NCBI GenBank assembly: GCA_035369865.1
Contig: DAOOVG010000025.1
Coordinates: forward strand, 1 to 25,671
Reading direction: 5' to 3'
Length of the DNA: 25,671 bases
DNA from: MVYY01 sp035369865
Lineage (GTDB): Bacteria; Bacteroidota; Bacteroidia; Bacteroidales; Paludibacteraceae
In this document: positions 16,446 through 23,887 of the stretch, piece by piece
Layout: each line of letters opens with the position of its first letter
Numbering within the stretch: position 1 is the stretch's first letter
The notes under the pieces: model-generated
Database searches by the model: none
What the model saw: the letters and a program-made list of their open reading frames with translations, nothing else
What the model was told of the DNA's origin: nothing
Translations under genes and position numbers: made by a program

Positions 16446-17648
16446 TTATGTCCTAATTTTATGACCTTTTATGGCATAATAAAGTATGAATAAAAAGCAA
16501 GGTAAACAAATCCAATATGCTTGCTGAGAACCGATTGCATCTTTTAGCAGTCCAAATAAAACAGGAATTACCGCCCCTCCAAATATAGCTCCAACTAAAA
16601 GTGAAGAACCAACTTTTGTAAAACGTCCTAAATCGGTCATTGCCAACGGCCATATCGCAGGCCACATAAGAGAACAAGAAAATCCCATGACAAAAATAAA
16701 CCATATGGAAATGGTTGGGGGAGTTAATACAACTAATAATGAAGCGATAACTGCAAGCCAAGAACAAATTTTTAAAGCAGTTGCTTGAGTTATATATTTA
16801 GGAATAAATAAAATTCCACAAATATAACCTAAAACTAAACCTAAACTAGGATAAAAAGCATATGATTCAGGATTGGGTAACCCTAAAGTTGTAGCATAAT
16901 CGACTGTCGTAGCTAAAGCAATGGTTTCGACACCAACATATAAAAATAATGCTATACCCCCCAATACAAGATGAGGAAACTGCCAAATAGAAGTTTTGTT
17001 AGCCGCATAAGGACAATTAGATAGGTCGGTTTCATCTTCTCCAACAGCCTTGATTTCTTCTAAAGGAGAAAAAAAAGTAAAAATACCAAGAATAATAAAT
17101 ATGCCAATTATAATCAAAAAAGGTAAATATATATCTGTTAAAGCAACTTGATTAATCTCTTTCCCAATAATAGTTGCAAGAAAAATAGGCGCTACAGGCC
17201 ACGCAAGTTTATTACATATACCCATAATACTGATGCGTCTTGCTGCACTTTCAATAGGGCCAAGAATAGTTACATAAGGATTAACAGCTGCTTGTAAAAT
17301 AGTATTTCCTACTCCACTAATAAACGATGCCAACAAAAAGAGACCAATACTTTCATATTTAGCAGAAGGAATAAAAAGTAAAAATCCAATAGCAAATATT
17401 ATAAAAGACAGTGCCATTGTTTTTTTATAGCCAATTTTTTGAATTATTTTCGCTGCAGGATATGCAAAAATTAGAAAAGCTGAAAACGTAGCACCTATAA
17501 CTAAATATGATTCTCCTGAAGTTATATTTAAAGCAGTTGTTAATAAAGGTACTAAATAACTATTTATTCCTAAAGCAAAACCTATAATAAAAAATAATAT
17601 CCCAATAATAATTAAAGGAACTGTATAATTTTTACTTCTTTGTTTCAT
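16446..17648 (-). CDS. MFS sugar permease, FucP/NagP-like
   Basis: Inner-membrane sugar symporter of 400 aa with about 12 hydrophobic segments, belonging to the fucose/glucose-galactose/GlcNAc permease branch of the major facilitator superfamily. Typical stretches are GINSYLVPLLTTAL, SFISGVGNTILQAAVNPYVT, RRISIMGICNKLAWPVAPI and a central loop SPLEEIKAVGEDETDLSN. Placed last in a cluster with two hexosaminidases, it most likely imports GlcNAc or GalNAc across the inner membrane. The substrate is inferred from context and not read from binding residues. A 147-bp gap with an inverted repeat separates it from the upstream gene. Confidence 0.88.
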   Translation of the reverse strand: MKQRSKNYTVPLIIIGILFFIIGFALGINSYLVPLLTTALNITSGESYLVIGATFSAFLIFAYPAAKIIQKIGYKKTMALSFIIFAIGFLLFIPSAKYESIGLFLLASFISGVGNTILQAAVNPYVTILGPIESAARRISIMGICNKLAWPVAPIFLATIIGKEINQVALTDIYLPFLIIIGIFIILGIFTFFSPLEEIKAVGEDETDLSNCPYAANKTSIWQFPHLVLGGIALFLYVGVETIALATTVDYATTLGLPNPESYAFYPSLGLVLGYICGILFIPKYITQATALKICSWLAVIASLLVVLTPPTISIWFIFVMGFSCSLMWPAIWPLAMTDLGRFTKVGSSLLVGAIFGGAVIPVLFGLLKDAIGSQQAYWICLPCFLFILYYAIKGHKIRT

Positions 17649-17712
17649 AATAGTAAATTTTTAAAAATGACTCTATCCTAAAATTAATTTCTATTTATCA
17701 TTTTAAAACAAT

Positions 17713-17771
17713 GATAGGGCAAAGTTCCCCCTTTTTATTTTTACCTCAAATTAAAAAACCTTAGCCCTATC
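17713..17771 (-). promoter_or_regulatory. Long-range inverted repeat in the leader of the sugar permease gene
   Basis: GATAGGGCAAAG (17713-17724) and CTTAGCCCTATC (17760-17771) pair over 12 bp with a single mismatch, enclosing 35 nt. The core GATAGGGC/GCCCTATC is perfect. It lies between the amidotransferase-like stop and the permease ATG, so it would form in the mRNA of a read-through transcript. It could be an attenuator, RNA-processing site or stabilising stem. No known riboswitch class was recognised. Confidence 0.45.
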
Positions 17772-17796
17772 TATAAAAAATCTCTAAATAATTGCC

Positions 17797-18582
17797 TTAC
17801 AAAACTAATTCAAGACATTTTAACCAAAAAGCATTATAATATTTCCAGTAAACAAAATTACATCCCCAATGAGGAGCAGGATCTGACATATACGCTAATA
17901 CTTTACCTTTCCCCATTTCTCCATAGACTAACAATGGATCACCTGTTTCTTTTATGCGAAGAATAGTATCAAAACCATCTCTTTCTTTAGTTTGATTATA
18001 CCCAAGAATAGGAGGCATATCATTTAATGGGATTTCACCAAAAAAGTTTTTCCATTTCGAATTAGCTATAATTGGATAAAAACCTTCTGTACTTTCTACT
18101 AAATCTTCACCTTCCAGACATTTTACAGGTATAATTTCTCTTAAGCGGGTTCTTCCCCAACCACCTTTTCCTGTTTCACCTGAAAATGACAGCCATCCAC
18201 CCATAAAAAGGACACTTTTCCCTTCTTTTTTAACTGCATCAACTGTTAAACGTGTACGATCTGGTAAAGTTAAAATATCTTTACCCATTTTCTCACGATC
18301 AAAAAAATTAGGAGCAAGTTGAAAATTTTTAGCTTCAATATCACTAAAAACTATAATATCATATTCATCTAAAACCTTCTCATATTCTCCTGGTCCCATT
18401 TTATAAAAATCCCAAGCAGGAACAGATTTCACAATATGTTCATTTGAGGACTGAAAAGCGTTTATTAGCCATTCACCATAATTAAAAATATCAATCCCTT
18501 TATATTCATAATTAAAAGGAGATTCTGCAAAGATTGGCCCCATTAATACTGCCCAATCACCAACATAATAAATTTTTGCCAT
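17797..18582 (-). CDS. Glutamine amidotransferase-fold protein without visible catalytic Cys
   Basis: A soluble 261-aa protein without signal peptide, resembling the putative glutamine amidotransferase family PF07090 (DUF1355), whose members have a class-I GATase-like fold but unproved activity. Landmarks are an N-terminal strand IYYVGDW, the segment YDIIVFSDIEAKNF (74-87), the expected elbow SVLFMGGWLSFSGETGKGG (123-141) and C-terminal YMSDPAPHWG (231-240). In true GATases a Cys sits at the elbow; here Trp130 follows the Gly pair, and the only cysteines (155, 241, 256) lie elsewhere. It is therefore unlikely to hydrolyse glutamine and may bind or process a sugar-related ligand. It sits between a GH20 gene and the permease in one minus-strand run. 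The role is unknown. Confidence 0.75.
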   Translation of the reverse strand: MAKIYYVGDWAVLMGPIFAESPFNYEYKGIDIFNYGEWLINAFQSSNEHIVKSVPAWDFYKMGPGEYEKVLDEYDIIVFSDIEAKNFQLAPNFFDREKMGKDILTLPDRTRLTVDAVKKEGKSVLFMGGWLSFSGETGKGGWGRTRLREIIPVKCLEGEDLVESTEGFYPIIANSKWKNFFGEIPLNDMPPILGYNQTKERDGFDTILRIKETGDPLLVYGEMGKGKVLAYMSDPAPHWGCNFVYWKYYNAFWLKCLELVL

Positions 18583-18741
18583 AATTGTTATTTTTTAAAA
18601 TTGAACTTAAAAAAAATTCTTTTCTTTCTTTATTTATTTTTATTTTAAATCTTTCCTTATTCCCAAACTCAAATAAATGTTTTATTGTTATATACTTAAA
18701 TTTAAGCTGGTACTCATAATTTTGACTTAGCTATAAAATTA

Positions 18742-20580
18742 TCATCTCCACCATTTGTAAGTAACTTTACCAACAGCTTTACCATTTTTTATTCCGATGG
18801 CAGATATTTTTGTTGATTTGTTAATAACAAAAGGCAAGGTGTATAATATAGATTGTTCATTAGGAGCTGATCCATCTAAGGTATAATATATTTTAGTTTC
18901 AGGTGAATTTATGTCCAGAACAGCTATTTTTGAATAAGGACCATCAGAATATAAGTTTATTGATACCTCATAAAAAGTTTTACAATAGTTGACTTTTAAT
19001 TGTTCAAGACGTTTGAAATGATCTTCTAAACGATTAGCAAAATTATTCCAATTTTTTTTATCCTTATTACTCCAAGCAGATTCACTAATAGCTAATGCTC
19101 TCGGGAAAACCATGTATTCTACTCTTTCTGGAGTAGACATATATTCTGTCCAAACGCAACCTTGAATTCCTTTTATATATGATCTCTCAACCAAATTAAG
19201 AGTATCAGGAACAGGTTCATAGTCATATACTTCACGTAAAGGAACCAAATGTCCCATACATAAATTTTCCCGTTCAGGATCAGCTTGATAATAATCTAAA
19301 TAATATTTTATATGAGGACACATAATTACATCATGATGTTGTTGAGCAGCCTTAATACCCCCTTCTTCTCCAAGCCATGACATCACAGTGGCATTAGGGG
19401 CAAGCCCACCTTGTAAAATTTCATCCCAACCGATAATTTGTCTGCCTTTTGAATTAACAAATTTTTCAATGCGACGAATAAAATAACTTTGAAGTTCAAA
19501 TTCATCTTTTAAACCCTCTTTTTTAATTAAAGCTTGACAATGCGGACACTTTTTCCAGCTATCTTTAGGACATTCATCCCCTCCAATATGGATATATTTA
19601 GATGGAAATAATCCCATAATTTCGGTTAGAACATTTTCCAAAAATTCAAATGTTTCTTCTTTGGGACAGTAAACTTCTTTATAAATTCCCCATCGTGTTC
19701 CTACCTCATATTTTTCTTTCAAACCACACGATAAATTTGGATAACAAGCAATTGCAGCTAAGGCATGTCCTGGCATTTCAATTTCAGGAATAATAGTTAT
19801 AAAGCGTTCACTGGCATATTTAATAATTTCCTTCACTTCATTTTGTGTATAGAAACCTCCATAAGGGATTCCATCATAAATATTCGATTTATATGTCCCA
19901 ATTACCGTTTCTTTTCGTATTGAACCATATTCGGTAAGTTTAGGATATTTTTTAATTTCAATTCGCCATCCTTGATCATCGGTTAAGTGCCAATGAAAAA
20001 CATTAAATTTATGAATAGCCATTAAATCAAGATACCGCTTTATGAATTCTGCAGGCATGAAATGACTCGTGACATCCAAGTGCATTCCCCGATAAGAAAA
20101 TCTCGGGAAATCGCTTATTTCTACAGCCGGAACTTCCCATTTTATTTTATTAAATTGTTGATTACCAAATATTTGTTTTGGGAGTAATTGATATAAAGTT
20201 TGAAGGGCATAAAAAGCACCATTGGGATATGAACTTTCAATAATAATATGATCTTTATTTATATCTAAATAATACTCTTCTAATCCCATTCCTTCCTTTT
20301 TTAAAAAATAAATAGCATTATTGATTTTTTTATTATTATCATAAGTTAGTTTTAAATTAATTCCTGCAACATTTTTGAATCTTTCAATAAATTGGTTGAC
20401 AATTTTTATAAATTCTTTTGAATTATCAGTAATAATAATAGTTTGAGAGTTTATAGTAAAAGAACCGTTTCTTTCTATTATTTTTTGAGGTTGTGGAATA
20501 ATATTATATTTATTTTCTAAATTCTCTCCGTTAATTTGAAATGCTACTATTAAAAAAAGAAATAAGATTATTTTTTTCAT
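18742..20580 (-). CDS. Secreted GH20 beta-N-acetylhexosaminidase (copy A)
   Basis: Exo-acting beta-hexosaminidase that releases terminal beta-linked GlcNAc or GalNAc by substrate-assisted catalysis, 612 aa. A signal peptide (MKKIILFLFLIVAFQINGE) suggests export to the periplasm or surface. The GH20 N-terminal domain spans about 25-155. The catalytic barrel (about 158-500) has the conserved Arg164 (FSYRGMHLD), HWHLTDDQGWRIEIKKYP, PEIEMPGHALAAIA and the catalytic pair Asp335-Glu336 in HIGGDECPKD. The tryptophans of GWDEI and VMSW are present. A C-terminal chitobiase-like domain (about 545-612) reads IYYTLDGSAPNEQSILYTLP. Three Cys near the active site (337, 345, 348) may bind metal or form disulfides. 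It follows copy B after 17 bp, so the two are surely co-transcribed. Confidence 0.95.
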   Translation of the reverse strand: MKKIILFLFLIVAFQINGENLENKYNIIPQPQKIIERNGSFTINSQTIIITDNSKEFIKIVNQFIERFKNVAGINLKLTYDNNKKINNAIYFLKKEGMGLEEYYLDINKDHIIIESSYPNGAFYALQTLYQLLPKQIFGNQQFNKIKWEVPAVEISDFPRFSYRGMHLDVTSHFMPAEFIKRYLDLMAIHKFNVFHWHLTDDQGWRIEIKKYPKLTEYGSIRKETVIGTYKSNIYDGIPYGGFYTQNEVKEIIKYASERFITIIPEIEMPGHALAAIACYPNLSCGLKEKYEVGTRWGIYKEVYCPKEETFEFLENVLTEIMGLFPSKYIHIGGDECPKDSWKKCPHCQALIKKEGLKDEFELQSYFIRRIEKFVNSKGRQIIGWDEILQGGLAPNATVMSWLGEEGGIKAAQQHHDVIMCPHIKYYLDYYQADPERENLCMGHLVPLREVYDYEPVPDTLNLVERSYIKGIQGCVWTEYMSTPERVEYMVFPRALAISESAWSNKDKKNWNNFANRLEDHFKRLEQLKVNYCKTFYEVSINLYSDGPYSKIAVLDINSPETKIYYTLDGSAPNEQSILYTLPFVINKSTKISAIGIKNGKAVGKVTYKWWR

Positions 20581-20597
20581 TTCCTTTGCCTATTTTC

Positions 20598-22454
20598 TTA
20601 AAATTGTTTCGTTATAATGTCGCCTATTTTGGTCCCCTTTTTGGTATATCCTACAGCTTTTATTATATCCCCTTTTGTCACTACTATTGAATCTGAATAA
20701 ATAGGTGAATGTGGAGTTGGTTTTCTACCATTTGTGGTATAATGAATCTTTGCTTCTGGATAATCAAGCGAAAGAGCTACTTTTTTAGGGAAAGGTGCTT
20801 CTCTGTTATAATTAAAAATCACATGATAAAAAGCCTTACTATAATTGACGTTTTTTTGGTCAAGTCGTTTAAATTCTTTAATCATTCGCTTACAGAAAGA
20901 ATCCCAATCTTTATTTTCTTTTGAACTCCATCCTATTTCCGACATAGCAACAGCACGAGGAAAAGCCATATATTCAGCTCTTTTAGGGTTTGAAATATAT
21001 TCTGTCCAAATACACCCTTGTTGTCCTAATATATATTTTTCTTGTTCTGGTTTTATAGGAGTTTCAACTGCATAACTATAAATATAACTAACTGGGTCAT
21101 AATTATATACTTTGCTTAATGGCAAAAACAATGACATAGATAGTTCTTCTGTATCTGGATCTTCTTGATAATAATCTAAATAGCACCATCTATTTGGTGT
21201 AAGAATTGTATATTGATTTTGTTGAATAGCTTTAACTGCTCTTGCATGCCCGCGATAAGCCATAACAATAGTATTGGGAACAGAAGCATTATCTATTATT
21301 TCATCCCAACCTATAACTGTTTTTCCACCTTTTTCTCTTAAAAATTTTTCCATCCTTGCAACAAAAAAAGTATGTAATTCATTCTCTTTCTGAAGACCGA
21401 GAATTTTCATTAGATTTTGACAATGCGAACATTTTTCCCAATTATCAGTTGGACATTCATCTCCTCCAATATGATAATAAGGAGAAGGGAATAGCGTAAA
21501 TAACTCAGTAAACACATCTTCAAAAAATTGAAATGTAAAAGCATTTGGACAAAAAACATCTTTTTTTATTCCTACAGTTGTAGCTACTTCATATTTTCTA
21601 TCAGGGAAACATGATAATTGAGGATAAGACGCAATTGCTGCTACAGCATGACCTGGCAACTCTATTTCAGGAATAACCGTGACATATCTTTGTCTTGCAT
21701 ATTCAACAATCTCACGAACATCTTCTTGCGTATAAAAACCCCCATGACGAATGCCATCTCCTTTATTTGTTTTATCAACTGGACTTTCTTTTCTAAATGC
21801 TCCAATTTCAGTTAAAAGTGGATATTTTTTAATTTCAATTCGCCAACCTTGATCTTCTGTCAAATGCCAGTGGAACATATTTTGCTTATGCATGGCCATT
21901 AAATCAATCAATTTCAGAACAAATTCTTTAGGCATAAAATAACGACCTACATCAAGCATTAATCCACGATAAGCAAAACGGGGAGCATCTTTAATTACGC
22001 AACACGGAACGCTCCATTTTATGTTTTTAGTTATTTTATCTCCATATATTTGAGGAGGTAGTAATTGAAGAATAGATTGTAAGCCGTAAAAAACGCCGTT
22101 AGATTCACTTGCCTGAATGATAATATTTTTTGGTGTTACACTAAGTTCATATCCTTCTAAAGGCAAACCTTCTATTTTTTTAAATATGATAGAATTAGAT
22201 GAATTAAAAGAACTATCTTTTATAGTTAAATGATAACCTGTTGCTCTTTTAAATTGCGTAACAAAATTTTTAGCTATCTCATCAAATTGCTCATTTTCAA
22301 TAATAACAGTTGTTCTTTTATTAATTACAAATTGTCCATCAGCAGGAATTAATACAGCAGGTTTCGGAATTATTCCATACACTTCATTTTGTTTTGCAAA
22401 TAGAGAATGAATATTTACAACGCTCACAATAAAAATCCATAAATATTTTTTCAT
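20598..22454 (-). CDS. Secreted GH20 beta-N-acetylhexosaminidase (copy B)
   Basis: Paralogue of the downstream GH20 gene with the same domain order: signal peptide (MKKYLWIFIVSVVNIHSLFA), GH20 N-terminal domain, catalytic barrel with FAYRGLMLDVGRYFMP, HWHLTEDQGWRIEIKKYP and the pair Asp332-Glu333 in YYHIGGDECPTD, and a C-terminal chitobiase-like domain (IHYTTNGRKPTPHSPIYSD). I start it at the ATG at 22454 (618 aa); the frame opens one codon earlier with GTG. The main difference from copy A is in the barrel: after VIGWDEI the usual V-x-x-W position is Tyr400 (TIVMAYRG), a change in the aromatic lining expected around the -1 sugar. Substrate preference probably differs from copy A. The gap to the upstream ceramidase-fold gene is 33 bp. 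Confidence 0.94.
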   Translation of the reverse strand: MKKYLWIFIVSVVNIHSLFAKQNEVYGIIPKPAVLIPADGQFVINKRTTVIIENEQFDEIAKNFVTQFKRATGYHLTIKDSSFNSSNSIIFKKIEGLPLEGYELSVTPKNIIIQASESNGVFYGLQSILQLLPPQIYGDKITKNIKWSVPCCVIKDAPRFAYRGLMLDVGRYFMPKEFVLKLIDLMAMHKQNMFHWHLTEDQGWRIEIKKYPLLTEIGAFRKESPVDKTNKGDGIRHGGFYTQEDVREIVEYARQRYVTVIPEIELPGHAVAAIASYPQLSCFPDRKYEVATTVGIKKDVFCPNAFTFQFFEDVFTELFTLFPSPYYHIGGDECPTDNWEKCSHCQNLMKILGLQKENELHTFFVARMEKFLREKGGKTVIGWDEIIDNASVPNTIVMAYRGHARAVKAIQQNQYTILTPNRWCYLDYYQEDPDTEELSMSLFLPLSKVYNYDPVSYIYSYAVETPIKPEQEKYILGQQGCIWTEYISNPKRAEYMAFPRAVAMSEIGWSSKENKDWDSFCKRMIKEFKRLDQKNVNYSKAFYHVIFNYNREAPFPKKVALSLDYPEAKIHYTTNGRKPTPHSPIYSDSIVVTKGDIIKAVGYTKKGTKIGDIITKQF

Positions 22455-22487
22455 CACTTTTTATATTTTCTCTGTGTTTGTATTGTT

Positions 22488-23816
22488 TTAATAAAATGCT
22501 TTTTTTACTGTCTCTTTTATTGCCGTTTCATAAACTGAAGGCATTTTATCAGAAAGTGGGAAAGGAGTACCCACATATACAAACATTTGATTTATTTCAT
22601 AATCATAATTATCACCTTTACATTCAAAGGCATTTTTACTCGGTAAATAAGAACTTTGCCCATTGGTATAGCCCATAAAAAGAATAGGAATTTCCGGGAA
22701 ATTTTTTCGTAAAATTGTTTGATATTCGTTAAAAGGTTCACCCTGGGAAAAAAATAAAACTATACCACCTACTTTTACAGCACCAATATGAAGTGGTAAA
22801 TAATTCTGTACTTCATTGTTTGTAATTTTCTGACAGGTTTTTATTCGCCATGATTCAACATCATCTTTCCAGCTTTTTGAAATCTCTCTTTTAGAAATTT
22901 CATTTGCTAATTTATTAACACTTTCATAAGTAATTTCATCACTTCGAAAAGGAAGTTTCACTACTTCATTAATAACTTTCAATGATTTATTATCCTTTAT
23001 TTTCGTAAAACGAGTCATTCGTATCGTATCAGCCAATAATTTCCCCATTTGTTGTGTATAGGAAGTATCAGCTTTTATACCTCTTAATGGATCCACATTA
23101 CCACTTGCTCCTGTAAAATAAAATACTCTTCCTCCCCACTTCTTTTCTAACTCGTCAACTGTGATACCAGGAAAATCAGTTGAAACCCATAAACTTTTAG
23201 GACCTAAGCTAACAGGATGACAAGCATAATTAACTAAGCTAACTATAGGCTTATGTTTTTTATTTAAAAATCTTACAACGTTTACCTCATGATCGCATGG
23301 ACCATTTTTCTCTCGTCGATTAACATTTAAAGCACAATTAATTTTACCTACTTCCAAAGTAAAAGGTTGATAAGCTTTTTCATCTTTTATGGTCCTCACA
23401 GCATTTTCAGCAATAATTTCTAAGCATTCGTTAGCATATTCATTTTTTACACGGGGAGCAGAATGGGTATGAATTTCATGGACAAAAATATGGTCACGAT
23501 CGATTCCACTTTCTTTAGCAATTCTATCACGAAGCATATCTGCCTCCTTTAAAGGAATTTCCATCAAATCATTCGTAATAATGCAAACTTTATCTAAATC
23601 ATTTTTTATAACTAAACAATGGGTTTGAATATGTCTATGAATACCTCTTGAAAATCCTTCCCTTGCAGCAAACCCTGCTAATTCAACGGGACCTTTTGGA
23701 GTAATATCAGCAATACCAATATTACATTTTAAGGAATTATCAGCAGTAGCACTACCTATTACACTAAAAAATGACAGGAAAAAAATCAGTTTGCATTTTT
23801 TATACAAATTTTTCAT
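22488..23816 (-). CDS. Secreted neutral/alkaline ceramidase-fold protein, altered nucleophile
   Basis: A 442-aa protein with a signal peptide (cut near SATA-DN) and similarity to the N-terminal domain of neutral ceramidases (PF04734), zinc amidases that split ceramide into sphingosine and fatty acid. Opening motif NIGIADITPKGPVELAGFA. Putative zinc ligands fit the family order: His116 (with His118) in HEIHTHSAP, His200 in NYACHPVSLG, Glu360 in FFSQGEPFNEY and Tyr390 in TNGQSSYLPS. The nucleophile motif, GDVSPN in characterised enzymes, reads GNVDPL here (239-244), so the serine is replaced by Asp242. The separate C-terminal domain of true ceramidases is missing. Hydrolysis by another mechanism, or binding only, is possible, and 'ceramidase' should not be taken as its function. 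Short gaps on both sides place it in the SusD-GH20 operon. Confidence 0.8.
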   Translation of the reverse strand: MKNLYKKCKLIFFLSFFSVIGSATADNSLKCNIGIADITPKGPVELAGFAAREGFSRGIHRHIQTHCLVIKNDLDKVCIITNDLMEIPLKEADMLRDRIAKESGIDRDHIFVHEIHTHSAPRVKNEYANECLEIIAENAVRTIKDEKAYQPFTLEVGKINCALNVNRREKNGPCDHEVNVVRFLNKKHKPIVSLVNYACHPVSLGPKSLWVSTDFPGITVDELEKKWGGRVFYFTGASGNVDPLRGIKADTSYTQQMGKLLADTIRMTRFTKIKDNKSLKVINEVVKLPFRSDEITYESVNKLANEISKREISKSWKDDVESWRIKTCQKITNNEVQNYLPLHIGAVKVGGIVLFFSQGEPFNEYQTILRKNFPEIPILFMGYTNGQSSYLPSKNAFECKGDNYDYEINQMFVYVGTPFPLSDKMPSVYETAIKETVKKAFY

Positions 23817-23887
23817 TTATAATTAAATTTAAAAAAATAAAATTTCTTTTGAGGACAGATATGCTTTTATTAAATGAAGATTTATTA

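Noticed and set aside
16459..16767. 102-codon minus-strand frame within the permease gene
   Set aside because: It lies wholly inside the permease in another frame and has only the hydrophobic bias of that gene.
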